Assembly (NCBI RefSeq): GCF_001999245.1
Contig: NZ_CP019630.1
Coordinates: 1,178,001 to 1,242,000 of the forward strand
Origin: Roseibium algicola
GTDB lineage: Bacteria > Pseudomonadota > Alphaproteobacteria > Rhizobiales > Stappiaceae
DNA: 64,000 bases
Direction of reading: 5' to 3'
The stretch's first letter is position 1; each line of letters opens with the position of its first letter. Made by a program: the position numbers and the translations under genes. Below, piece by piece: positions 36,013-44,351 of the stretch. Below the pieces are notes generated by a model. That model worked only from the letters and a program-made list of their open reading frames with translations, did no database searches and had not been told where the DNA came from.

Positions 36013-36037
36013 AATGGCCGGTGCGAAACCGGCCATT
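36013..36037 (-). terminator. Terminator downstream of fabI
   Basis: A perfect 10-bp stem (AATGGCCGGT / ACCGGCCATT) with a 5-base loop begins 9 bases after the fabI stop. Read on the minus strand it is followed by TTTCATATT, a modest T tract. Confidence 0.7.
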
Positions 36038-36045
36038 CGAAACGG

Positions 36046-36864
36046 TCAATCCTTGACGACGGAAATGTCCGGAGCGTCCACCGCCTTCATGCCGACAATG
36101 TTGTAGCCGCAGTCGACGTGCTGGATCTCGCCGGTAACACCACGGCCGAGGTCTGACACCAGGAACAACGCGCTGTCGCCGACTTCCTCGATCGTCACCG
36201 TGCGGCGCAGAGGCGAGTTGTATTCGTTCCACTTCAGAATGTAGCGGAAGTCGCCGATACCGGAGGCAGCCAGGGTCTTGATCGGTCCGGCGGAAATCGC
36301 GTTGACGCGAATGTTCTGCGGGCCGAGGTCCATCGCCAGATACTTTACGCTGGTTTCCAGCGCGGCCTTGGCAACGCCCATGACATTATAATGCGGCATA
36401 ACCTTCTCGGCGCCGTAATAGGTCAGCGTCAGAATGGAGCCGCCGTCGGGCATCAGCTTCTCGGCGCGCTGGGTGACAGCCGTCAGCGAGTAGCAGGAAA
36501 TGTCCATGGTGCGGGCGAAGTTATCGGAAGACGTATCGACGAAACGGCCGGTCAATTCGGATTTGTCGGAGAAGGCAACGGCATGGACGAGAAAATCGAT
36601 CTTGCCCCATTTGTCTTCCAGCGTCTTGAAGACCGCATCGATGGAAGCGCCATCGGTCACGTCGCAATGGCCGACAACAATGGCGTTCAACTGGTCTGCC
36701 AGTGGCTCCACGCGCTTCTTCAACGCATCACCCTGGTAGGTCAGAGCCAGTTCAGCTCCCGCGTCGGCCAGTGCTTTGGCAATGCCCCAGGCAATTGACT
36801 TGTTGTTCGCCACACCCATGATCAGGCCGCGTTTGCCATTCATCAGTCCGCGCGTTTCCGCCAT
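36046..36864 (-). CDS. fabI: Enoyl-[acyl-carrier-protein] reductase (NADH)
   Basis: 272 residues from the ATG at 36864, which has GGAG 6 bases upstream; the frame stays open to 36945 but without conserved residues. KRGLIMGVANNKSIAWGIAKALADAGA is the FabI-type dinucleotide motif, LVHAVAFSDKSEL follows, and YYGAEKVMPHYNVMGVAKAAL contains the Tyr-x6-Lys catalytic pair. It performs the last reduction in each round of type II fatty acid synthesis and is the usual target of triclosan. It stands without other fab genes. Confidence 0.96.
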   Translation of the reverse strand: MAETRGLMNGKRGLIMGVANNKSIAWGIAKALADAGAELALTYQGDALKKRVEPLADQLNAIVVGHCDVTDGASIDAVFKTLEDKWGKIDFLVHAVAFSDKSELTGRFVDTSSDNFARTMDISCYSLTAVTQRAEKLMPDGGSILTLTYYGAEKVMPHYNVMGVAKAALETSVKYLAMDLGPQNIRVNAISAGPIKTLAASGIGDFRYILKWNEYNSPLRRTVTIEEVGDSALFLVSDLGRGVTGEIQHVDCGYNIVGMKAVDAPDISVVKD

Positions 36865-37033
36865 CGTCGTCTCCGAAAGAATTCCAATACCACCCCAGCG
36901 GGCTGGCTTCCTATGGCACAAGGGGTTTGTTCCTTCAAGAGACACGGTGACGGAATGAACCGTCGACGTCAGCGCTTTCAGACACTATGTTGGCGCCCGA
37001 ATTTTACTGTCAAACTTCACGAGGACCCCGCTC

Positions 37034-38446
37034 ATGGAGCGTACTGCCCATGCCGACCGCTTCGCCGAGATGATCGGCGCAGCCAACGTTCTGACAAGTC
37101 CGGACGACCAGGCTCCCTACCTCACCGAATGGCGCGACCTGTATCAGGGCGTCACTCTCATGGTGCTGCGCCCGGGCAGCACCGAAGAGGTGAGCGCCGT
37201 CATGACCTATGCGTATCAGAACGATCTCAAGGTCGTGCCGCAAGGCGGCAACACCGGCCTTGTCGGTGGCCAGATTCCGCAGGAAACCGGGGATGAAATC
37301 GTCCTTTCACTGTCACGCCTCAACAAGGTTCGTGCGGTAGATCCGGCCGGCTTCACCATTACGGCCGAGGCCGGTGTGGTGCTGGAGACGCTTCAGAATG
37401 AAGCTGAAAACGTCGACCGGTTGTTCCCGCTTGCGCTCGGGGCTCAGGGCTCCTGCCAGATCGGCGGCAACATTTCCACGAACGCGGGCGGCACCGCCGT
37501 TCTGGCCTATGGCAACACGCGCGATCTGGTTCTGGGCCTCGAGGTGGTGCTGCCGACAGGGGAGATCTGGAACGGTCTCAGAACCCTGCGCAAGGACAAT
37601 ACCGGTTATGATTTGAAACAATTATTTATCGGTGGTGAAGGTACTCTGGGCATCATTACAGCCGCAGCGCTGAAACTTTTCCCCAGGCCCAAGAAGCTGG
37701 AGGCCGCTTTTGTCGGCCTGCCGGACCCGCACGCCGCCCTCAAGCTGTTCACCCTTGCCAAGGCACAGGCCGGACCGGTTCTGACCGGCTTTGAAATCAT
37801 GCCGCGCGTTGGCGTCGAATTCTGCCTGCGCCACCTGGAAGGCGCACGAGACCCGCTCGAGGGCGAACATGCCTGGTACGTGCTGATGGAGCTGTCCAGT
37901 GGTTCTGAAGCTTTTCCGGTGCGGGACCTGATGGAGAGCATTCTCGGCGAAGCATTTGAAGAAGGCCTGGTGGAAGACGCCGCCTTTGCCCAGAACCTGA
38001 CCCAGGTTCAGGATTTCTGGCACATCCGCCACGGCATGTCGGAAGTGCAGAAGCCCGAGGGTGGCTCGATCAAGCATGACGTTTCCGTGCCGGTTGCCTC
38101 GATCCCGGACTTCCTGGACAAGGCCATGGCCGCGGTAGAGGACTTCGTGCCCGGATGCCGGCCTGTTCCGTTCGGTCATATCGGCGACGGCAACATCCAC
38201 TTCAATGTCAGCCAGCCGGTGGGCGCCGACAAGGAAGACTACCTGGCGAAATGGGATGAGATGAACACCATTGTTCATGGCATCGTCGGCGAGTTCGGCG
38301 GCAGCATCTCCGCGGAGCACGGCATCGGCCGCCTCAAGCGCGATCTCCTGAAGGACGTCAAGCAGGGTATCGAGCTGGATCTCATGAAGCGGATCAAGGA
38401 CGCATTCGACCCCAAGGGACTGTTGAACCCGGGCCGCGTCCTCTAG
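37034..38446 (+). CDS. FAD-linked D-2-hydroxyacid dehydrogenase (GlcD/D2HGDH-like)
   Basis: 470 residues; GAGGA lies 8 bases before the ATG. The FAD-binding-4 domain shows PQGGNTGLVGGQIPQ, GAQGSCQIGGNISTNAGGTAVLAYGNTRDLVLGLEVVLPTGE and FIGGEGTLGIITAAALKLFPRP. The C-terminal cap has the metal-site motif PFGHIGDGNIHFNVSQP and SISAEHGIGRLK. The family oxidises D-lactate, D-2-hydroxyglutarate or glycolate and passes electrons to a quinone or ETF. Absence of GlcE/GlcF neighbours favours a stand-alone D-2-hydroxyglutarate or D-lactate enzyme. A strong terminator follows. Confidence 0.92.
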   Translation: MERTAHADRFAEMIGAANVLTSPDDQAPYLTEWRDLYQGVTLMVLRPGSTEEVSAVMTYAYQNDLKVVPQGGNTGLVGGQIPQETGDEIVLSLSRLNKVRAVDPAGFTITAEAGVVLETLQNEAENVDRLFPLALGAQGSCQIGGNISTNAGGTAVLAYGNTRDLVLGLEVVLPTGEIWNGLRTLRKDNTGYDLKQLFIGGEGTLGIITAAALKLFPRPKKLEAAFVGLPDPHAALKLFTLAKAQAGPVLTGFEIMPRVGVEFCLRHLEGARDPLEGEHAWYVLMELSSGSEAFPVRDLMESILGEAFEEGLVEDAAFAQNLTQVQDFWHIRHGMSEVQKPEGGSIKHDVSVPVASIPDFLDKAMAAVEDFVPGCRPVPFGHIGDGNIHFNVSQPVGADKEDYLAKWDEMNTIVHGIVGEFGGSISAEHGIGRLKRDLLKDVKQGIELDLMKRIKDAFDPKGLLNPGRVL

Positions 38447-38528
38447 GGCGCTTCGCCTGCTCTTGAAGGCAGACTTTGCGTCCGCAGGTTTGAAAGCCGG
38501 TCATCGGCAGATTTCGACAAACAAGAAG

Positions 38529-38558
38529 TGCCGGTGCCAAAAGCGCCGGCATTTTTTT
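38529..38558 (+). terminator. Rho-independent terminator after the FAD dehydrogenase gene
   Basis: TGCCGGTGC and GCGCCGGCA form a 9-bp stem with one T-G wobble and a CAAAA loop, followed by seven T. It is 83 bases after the stop codon. The rest of the 303-base gap before the glycosidase gene is AT-rich and holds no other supported feature. Confidence 0.9.
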
Positions 38559-38749
38559 GCTGTCCGAACCTCTCAAGTCAAAGCGGCTTTGCCAGCGTGG
38601 TCTGCATTCCAAATCCGCTTCAATGAGGGATGTATTCTTAAAGCTTTATTCAGCACTCTTTGGTTGCATTATTGTGAGATTGCACGAAAAAGTATCTCAT
38701 TTCTGAGCGCAAGACTTCCGCAAAAACCCTTTATTTCAGGCGACCCACC

Positions 38750-40030
38750 ATGACGACAACCAAATGGACATGTTCCGTCGACAGCAATGGAACCGCAAAT
38801 CTTTACTGCGAACTCACCGAAGACGGACAACAGCCCACGACCGAGAAGGTCAAATTGAAAGGGGTCTGCTATTCCCCGGCCCCGATCAACGGTTCCAACT
38901 CCTATGCCCCCGCCCTGGGTGACTGGTATTGGGACGACTTCGAAGCAGGCTCCACTTTCATTTCCAGCTGGTCACCCTTGCTGTCCCGCGACTTCCCCAA
39001 TTTCAGGAACCTCCACAACAATGCACTGCGGGTCTACTGCATGCTGTCACGGCAACTGGAAGGCAACGGAACCTTCCCTTCCCCCTGGGACAACGGCCAC
39101 TACTTCACGCATAAGAACTTTCTGGACCTGGCCTGGGACAAGTCTGCTCCGCCAGAAGCAAAGATGCGCCGGTCCGTCCTGGTCGGCGTCCCCCTGCCTG
39201 CCACGATGTTCTGGAAGACCCAATACGACCAGGCCTCACAGGTAGAGATCGACTACTGGACGAATGTCCTGCGGGAGACCGTCAGATCCGTAGCAGATCA
39301 TCCGGCGGTGATGGGGTTCACCATTCAGAACGAACAGGACGGCGCCGACGTTTGCTACAACAATCCGGAATGGGCCACTTTCTGGTGGGGCCAGGTGGAG
39401 AAAATGGCAGCCATCGTCAAGGAAGAAGCTCCTGGCAAGCTGGCCGGCATGGCCACCCACGACGACCCGAACATTCCCCTGAAGGCGTCCTCCTACATGG
39501 AGAACTGCCCGAGCATCGACTTCTGGGGCGTCAACACCTACCAGACCGAGACCTTTGAAAGCATCTTCAAGGACTACGGCAGCCTGCCGCCAAAGGCGTT
39601 AAAACCCGTTCTCTTCACCGAGTGGGGCATGCCGGCAACCAGTCACCGGGACCCGAACAACCCCGGGACCATTTATGCCGACGATCAGACCTGCAGCAAG
39701 GCGGCGCAAGTTGCGCAGAAAATGCTGCCTCAGGCCTTTGCTCATCCGCTTTGTATTGGGCTTTACTACTTCGAATATTGCGATGAACTGTGGAACCAGC
39801 CTGAAGCCCCCAACATCTACACCTGGTGGGGCGGCCCGCCTGCGCCCGGTTTTCCCAACGGGTACTGGGACAACGACGGCTTTGGCCTCGTTTCGGTGCA
39901 ACGGGGTCAAGGCCTGCCCAACGACGCGCCCATCTGGGCGAACACCGGCCCAAAGTTTCCGATAGATGTGCACACGAACAGAAACAATCTGTTCTCGACT
40001 GTTGCGAATGTTTTCAAGACGACAACTTGA
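38750..40030 (+). CDS. Clan GH-A glycoside hydrolase, apparently cytosolic
   Basis: 426 residues with no signal peptide. The TIM-barrel pattern of clan GH-A is visible: LKGVCYSPAPINGSNSY near the N-terminus, NALRVYCML, the acid/base Glu195 in FTIQNEQDG, FWGVNTYQ, and the nucleophile Glu291 in PVLFTEWGMPA. This supports a retaining beta-glycosidase or transglycosidase; the pattern recalls GH2, GH5 and GH72 catalytic cores, and I cannot place it more closely. The many Trp and Tyr residues suit sugar binding. It lies downstream of a terminator and before the dnaA promoter region, with no transporter or other carbohydrate gene near. Substrate unknown. Confidence 0.82.
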   Translation: MTTTKWTCSVDSNGTANLYCELTEDGQQPTTEKVKLKGVCYSPAPINGSNSYAPALGDWYWDDFEAGSTFISSWSPLLSRDFPNFRNLHNNALRVYCMLSRQLEGNGTFPSPWDNGHYFTHKNFLDLAWDKSAPPEAKMRRSVLVGVPLPATMFWKTQYDQASQVEIDYWTNVLRETVRSVADHPAVMGFTIQNEQDGADVCYNNPEWATFWWGQVEKMAAIVKEEAPGKLAGMATHDDPNIPLKASSYMENCPSIDFWGVNTYQTETFESIFKDYGSLPPKALKPVLFTEWGMPATSHRDPNNPGTIYADDQTCSKAAQVAQKMLPQAFAHPLCIGLYYFEYCDELWNQPEAPNIYTWWGGPPAPGFPNGYWDNDGFGLVSVQRGQGLPNDAPIWANTGPKFPIDVHTNRNNLFSTVANVFKTTT

Positions 40031-40976
40031 GCTGACAAGCTGCGGAGCCGGCGCACCCCAAGCCGGTTTCGCCACGTCGGCGTAGCCGAACTTCGTGATT
40101 TACTGATCTCTACTTGGAAGGCGCCAGGTCTCAGCTATGTAAAAGCACCTAGTGCTGGGGAAGCCTGCCCCGCCCGCAACAGCCTCAAGGGATCAATTGT
40201 CAAAACTGGCAGGTCGCCGAAGTTTCTTCGGTGCTGGGGATAAGGTTCGTTCGATCTGCCAAATACGATGCCCCATCAACGTATGCATTGATACGGCCAG
40301 GATCCTGATCTGTCAGCAGTTTACGGGAACGGCAACCAGGCCCGGGTTCTGGTTTTGCCGGTCATAAAGCCTGTTTTCAGGCGCCCCATTTTCCCCAGCT
40401 TCCACCACCATACGGACCTGCCAGACCGGTTAGGTGGGACGTTAGCCGATTCAGTGACCATGTGACGGGTGAACCGGCGCGTACGCACCCCTGTCATAAA
40501 CGACATGATCTTTCGATTTAAGCCGGCTTTTTCCTTGGCTAAACTTCTTAATTTGACAGCGTCCTTTTGAAAACTCGCAGAAAAAATCCTGAAAAGTTAA
40601 ATTTTTCCTAAAATCGTCTTCAAGCTCACAGGCAGAGCGGAAACAGCAACAGGAGAACAACTGGGTCGGGACTTGCGGCATGTCCTGACGATGACGAAAC
40701 GCAAGATTCGCTATGTAAAATTTACATGCGCAGCGCCCGTCATCTACAAAAATTACAATATGAAACGTCTATGACCTCATAAAAATAAGCTATTTGTAAA
40801 TATGGTAAGCAAAAGGTTAATGGTGTTTCATAGGCGCTAATAAGCCATCCGGTCTGGAGACCCAAAATGGGCAAAAGACCTAACGAAAGAAACGGGCAGC
40901 GAGGCGGAACGTCGTTGCTCATAGACAGTGCACAGGGGGGGAGCGGTTCCAAACGGTCCCTCCAATGGAGGCCACA
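40031..40976. other. Long intergenic region upstream of dnaA
   Basis: No supported gene in 946 bases. The first half is of average GC and contains a small CCGAAG-TTT-CTTCGG hairpin (40217-40231). The second half (about 40500-40860) is strongly AT-rich. I found no exact DnaA box; the nearest is TTATCCCCA on the minus strand (40235-40243). The region must hold the dnaA promoter. It could be an origin only by location, since the expected box cluster is not visible. Confidence 0.6.
40713..40727. promoter_or_regulatory. AT-rich 15-bp palindrome upstream of dnaA
   Basis: ATGTAAA-A-TTTACAT is a perfect inverted repeat about 250 bases before the dnaA start. It stands alone in the AT-rich section and may be an operator for dnaA control; the binding protein is unknown. 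Confidence 0.4.
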
Positions 40977-42440
40977 ATGCAGGTTCAGAACTTAGCTGGT
41001 TCGGATCAATGGGATCGTGTGAAAAAGGAACTGAGAAACGAGCTCGGTGACGATGTATTTTCCAACTGGTTCGGCAGAGTAAAACACGAAGAAACCACGG
41101 GCGATGCAGTCCGCCTGTCGGTGCCCACCCGCTTCCTGAAAAACTGGATCCAGAACAACTACGAGAAGCAGCTCGTCGGCCTCTGGAAACGCGAGCAGGA
41201 CGATATCAACCGTATCGAGCTGACCGTTCGCGGTGCTCTGCGTCCTCGTCAACTCAATGTCGGTCTTGCCCCCAAGGCGATCTCCGCCCGGCGGATCAGC
41301 GGCCGTCCCGGCCCCTTCAGCAGCACGCCTCAATTCGGCGCGTCCCATGGCATGTCGGTCATTCCGTGCCTTGCGGACAGCAACGAGGATGCGGCGGCGG
41401 ATTTCCTGAACGGTGCGTCTCTCAATCCGAAGCTGACCTTCGACACCTTTGCCGAAGGCGCCTCGAACAGCCTTGCCTGTGCCGCCGTGCGCCAGATGGC
41501 TGCCGGCCACCAGGGCACGCTGGACTTGCTCTATATCCATTCGTCCACCGGCATCGGCAAAACCCACCTGCTGCAGGCAGCGGCGGCCGAAGCTCGCAAG
41601 ACGGGACGGCAGGTTGCCTATCTGTCGGCTGAATTCTTCATGTACCACCTGGTGCCTGCTCTCAGAACGCCGGCCTTCCCGGTGCTGCGCCAGGCAATGC
41701 GCTCCATCGACCTGCTCCTAGTTGACGATCTCCAGTTCCTGCATGGCAAGCAGGCCGCGGACGAGTTCAGCAAGACGCTGGAACTGCTCATGGAGTCGCC
41801 GACCCAGATCATCATGGCAGCCGACCGCTCGCCTGAAGACCTCGATACGCTTGGCGATGCGCTGCGCTACCGGATCCAGAAAGGTGAAGTCGTCGGCATC
41901 CAGTCAACCGATTATGCGCTGCGCCACGATATCCTGAAGAAGCGGATCACCGCAGCGCGTCGCACACATCCGGGCTTCTCCGTTCCCGAAGATGTAGCCG
42001 ACTACATCGCGCGCTACGTGATCGCTTCGGCCCGCGACCTGGAAGGCGCTCTCAATCGCCTGTTCGCTCACAACCAGCTGACAAAACAGCCGGTGACGAT
42101 GGACCTGGCGGAAAAGACCCTGCACGACCTGGTGCGGATCGGCGAGCCGCGCTCCATCAAGGTGGAAGAGATCCAGCAGGTGGTGTGCAAGCATTTCAGC
42201 GTTACCAAGGCGGATCTCCTGTCGTCGTGCCGGGCGCGCACATTGGTCCGTCCGCGCCAGATCGCGATGTATATCGCCAAGGTGATGACCGGACGCTCAC
42301 TGCCGGAAATCGGCCGGCGGTTCGGCAACCGTGATCACACCACCGTGTTGCATGCGGTCCGCAAGATCGAGGACATGGTGTCCAAGGACAAGGCCCTTGC
42401 ACAGGAAGTCGAACTCCTGAAGCGGCTGGTCCACGCCTGA
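40977..42440 (+). CDS. dnaA: Chromosomal replication initiator protein DnaA
   Basis: 487 residues from the ATG at 40977, which has GGAGG 5 bases upstream; the ATG at 40965 overlaps that site. Domain I (WDRVKKELRNELGDDVFSNWF) is followed by a variable linker, the AAA+ domain (P-loop SSTGIGKT, about 189-196; Walker B LLLVDDLQFL) and the DNA-binding domain with GNRDHTTVLHA near 448. The P-loop has Ser where most DnaA proteins have the first Gly of GGVGLGKT. It melts oriC and recruits the helicase. dnaN is not adjacent. Confidence 0.97.
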   Translation: MQVQNLAGSDQWDRVKKELRNELGDDVFSNWFGRVKHEETTGDAVRLSVPTRFLKNWIQNNYEKQLVGLWKREQDDINRIELTVRGALRPRQLNVGLAPKAISARRISGRPGPFSSTPQFGASHGMSVIPCLADSNEDAAADFLNGASLNPKLTFDTFAEGASNSLACAAVRQMAAGHQGTLDLLYIHSSTGIGKTHLLQAAAAEARKTGRQVAYLSAEFFMYHLVPALRTPAFPVLRQAMRSIDLLLVDDLQFLHGKQAADEFSKTLELLMESPTQIIMAADRSPEDLDTLGDALRYRIQKGEVVGIQSTDYALRHDILKKRITAARRTHPGFSVPEDVADYIARYVIASARDLEGALNRLFAHNQLTKQPVTMDLAEKTLHDLVRIGEPRSIKVEEIQQVVCKHFSVTKADLLSSCRARTLVRPRQIAMYIAKVMTGRSLPEIGRRFGNRDHTTVLHAVRKIEDMVSKDKALAQEVELLKRLVHA

Positions 42441-42501
42441 TCTGTTTCCGGGGACACCCCTCCCTCGGAAAACCTGCGGCGGCGGGCTTGCCCGTCTCCG
42501 C

Positions 42502-42530
42502 GATTGCCCTGCCCCCAATTCAGGGCAATC
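42502..42530 (+). terminator. Hairpin after dnaA
   Basis: GATTGCCCTG / CAGGGCAATC, a perfect 10-bp stem with a 9-base loop, 62 bases past the dnaA stop. No T-run follows, so it may be a pause or stability element; a better terminator lies 80 bases further on. Confidence 0.5.
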
Positions 42531-42611
42531 ACCCTTCTGCGTCCGACGGGGCGCGGTCGAACTCAGGCGGCAAGAACCGCCGGGTGTTTCATCTTAACCT
42601 CCCTCTCCTTG

Positions 42612-42636
42612 AAGCCGCGCCAGCGGCTTTCTTTTT
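42612..42636 (+). terminator. Rho-independent terminator
   Basis: AAGCCGC-GCCA-GCGGCTT followed by TCTTTTT. It probably ends the dnaA transcript. A GGCGG-CAAGAA-CCGCC hairpin and a CU-rich tract (CCTCCCTCTCC) precede it, so a short RNA made from this 3' region is possible. Confidence 0.8.
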
Positions 42637-42642
42637 GCCGCG

Positions 42643-42671
42643 TTGACAGACCTGGAACCGGGGCGTATGCC
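42643..42671 (+). promoter_or_regulatory. Sigma-70-like promoter
   Basis: TTGACA (42643-42648), a 17-base spacer, then TATGCC (42666-42671). It is the best -35/-10 pair I saw in the window and begins just after the terminator. Transcription would start near 42678, giving a 5' leader of about 180 bases before the next gene. Confidence 0.6.
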
Positions 42672-42675
42672 TTGC

Positions 42676-42858
42676 GCCGGTTTGAGGGAACCGGCCGCCC
42701 GCAGGCTTCGGCCATGGTGAATTCCCTTGCGCAAGTCATCTTGCAACTTTGATCGACCTTCACGAGACAGTGCAGGCTGATGGCAACGCGGGCCCCATGA
42801 CGGGTCGCCGCCAATTGGCGAACACCTTACCGCCTGCCTTTCTTGGAAAGGTAATCCC
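42676..42858 (+). promoter_or_regulatory. Structured 5' leader with the ribosome site in a hairpin
   Basis: GCCGGTT-TGAGGG-AACCGGC (42676-42695) lies at the predicted 5' end; its loop GGGAA can also pair with TTCCC (42722-42726 area). CGCCAATTGGCG (42809-42820) is a palindrome. CCTTTC-TTG-GAAAGG (42837-42851) buries the ribosome site, and TTACC (42827-42831) can pair instead with GGTAA (42850-42854), so two exclusive structures cover the same site. This is the form of a riboswitch or thermosensor, but I could not match it to the FMN, cobalamin, guanidine or other classes that I compared from memory. Confidence 0.45.
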
Positions 42859-43290
42859 ATGACGCTGCCCAGCGTTGCCAATCTCAAAGCACAGGCCAAG
42901 CGCCTGCGCGCCGCGCTAGCTGCCAAGGGGCAGGATATCTCCCACAGCCAGGCGCTCGAACTCCTGTCCGCCCAATACGGCTTCAAGGACTGGAACACCG
43001 TATCCGCGACAGCCGCCAGACCAAACCAGATGCAGTTTGCCGTCGGCAACCGTGTCTCGGGCACCTATATGAAGCAGCCTTTCGAAGGAGAGGTGCTGTC
43101 GCTGACACGGGTTGGTCCGGCAGGCCAATACCGGGTGACCATCAAGTTCGACACGCCCGTGGATGTGGTCACCTTCGACAGTTTTTCTGCTTTTCGCAGT
43201 CGGGTCGTCGTTCTGATCAACGGTGACGGTGTCGCCGTCAAGCGAACGTCCGACGGTGAACCCTATCTGCGCATGCAAAGGGCTGACTAG
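42859..43290 (+). CDS. Small Glyoxalase_8-like protein
   Basis: 143 residues with GGAAAGG 7 bases before the ATG. The N-terminal 55 residues (PSVANLKAQAKRLRAALAAKGQDISHSQALELLSAQYGFKDWNTVSA) match the short helical module seen on glyoxalase-superfamily-related proteins (Glyoxalase_8). The C-terminal part (FAVGNRVSGTYMKQPFEGEVLSLTRVGPAGQYRVTIKFDTPVDVVTFDSFSAFRSRVVVLINGDGVAVKRTSDG) looks like a small beta-barrel, not a vicinal-oxygen-chelate domain, and no metal ligands are clear. The role is unknown; the domain label is from memory. Confidence 0.75.
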   Translation: MTLPSVANLKAQAKRLRAALAAKGQDISHSQALELLSAQYGFKDWNTVSATAARPNQMQFAVGNRVSGTYMKQPFEGEVLSLTRVGPAGQYRVTIKFDTPVDVVTFDSFSAFRSRVVVLINGDGVAVKRTSDGEPYLRMQRAD

Positions 43291-43397
43291 CGGAAAGGCG
43301 ATAGTCTGCCGTGCCATCGGCCACGATGGAACGGCAGATGATCCCTGGCCTTCCCGTTGAATATCGAACCGAAGAAATGCTCTTCAGCGCATGGGCT

Positions 43398-44273
43398 CTA
43401 GCGCAGCCGCGCAATCACAAGGTGCCCGGGGACAGGGTCTCCGTCCTCGAGACGAACGGTGATGGGGTCCATTGCGAGAATGTCGAAGCCCGCCGCATCC
43501 AGAGATGAGCGAATATAGCCTTCCCCTTGCGCAAACCGGCTTTTCGGCCCGACCATGTAGGGACGCCCTTCAAGTGCTTCTTCAGACAGGGTCTCGGTGG
43601 AGAAAGCCAGGTAACCGCGCGGTTTCAGACGGTCAACTGCACCGGCAAGAAATGGTTCAACCGCCCCCAGATAGGGAAACACGTCGGTTGCCGCGATCAT
43701 GTCCCAGCCGGGACGAGAGCCATCGTCTTCCTCGAACTCCTCAAGGAATGCGACGGCCTCGCCCACATAAAGGTCGTCATAGACTTCCCGGTCATAGGCA
43801 AGTTCAACGATCCGCTCGGAGAGATCGACGCCGGTCCGGTGGCCCGTGCAATCGGCAAGAGCCATACCTGTAAGGCCCGTGCCGCAGCCGAGGTCGAGCA
43901 ATCGATCGAATGGGCCAATCTCAAGCTTCTGGACGAGATCGCGAACCAGCAGAGGCACGCAGTAACCAAGCTCATCGACCAGAATGTCGTCGAACACATC
44001 TGCGTGCTGATCGAATAGGGTCGCGACATAGGCATCCGGCATTTTCTGAGGGGCGGCTTCCGCGCCGATTGCCGCCAGACGAATGCTGACGCCGCCCGGG
44101 TCGTCCGGATCCAGCGCAAAGGCTTCGCGATAGGCCTGCGCGGCACCTGCCAGATCGCCCGATTTCTGCAGGGCGAGACCTCGATTATAGGCTTCGGCCA
44201 ACGCTTCGTTCTCCGATGCGTCCTCTTCCAAGGCCTCGTCTAGCTCAAATTCAGGCGTGTCGTCGTTGCTCAT
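43398..44273 (-). CDS. TPR-containing class I SAM-dependent methyltransferase
   Basis: 291 residues from the ATG at 44273, with AAGGA 7 bases upstream. An acidic head and a short TPR (AYNRGLALQKSGDLAGAAQAYREAFALDPDDPG, about 26-60) precede a methyltransferase whose motif I is RLLDLGCGTGLTGMALADC and acidic loop TGVDLSERIVELA. The PDAYVATLFDQHADVFDDILVDELGY stretch before motif I is typical of a group of such fused proteins in alphaproteobacteria. The substrate is not known. It is followed upstream on the same strand by the SRAP gene 78 bases away. Confidence 0.88.
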   Translation of the reverse strand: MSNDDTPEFELDEALEEDASENEALAEAYNRGLALQKSGDLAGAAQAYREAFALDPDDPGGVSIRLAAIGAEAAPQKMPDAYVATLFDQHADVFDDILVDELGYCVPLLVRDLVQKLEIGPFDRLLDLGCGTGLTGMALADCTGHRTGVDLSERIVELAYDREVYDDLYVGEAVAFLEEFEEDDGSRPGWDMIAATDVFPYLGAVEPFLAGAVDRLKPRGYLAFSTETLSEEALEGRPYMVGPKSRFAQGEGYIRSSLDAAGFDILAMDPITVRLEDGDPVPGHLVIARLR

Positions 44274-44351
44274 GATCCATCCTTGCGGCTGAGCCCCTGC
44301 CCTACAGCCATGAGCCGACTTTTGCACGGCAATTCTGATGCCTGCGACGGT

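Noticed and set aside
40031..40976. Chromosomal origin upstream of dnaA.
   Set aside because: Only one near-match DnaA box was found and no repeat cluster, so position alone does not support it.
42676..42858. Cobalamin or FMN riboswitch in the leader of the Glyoxalase_8-like gene.
   Set aside because: GGTGAATTCCC is superficially similar to parts of both, but the other conserved boxes are missing.
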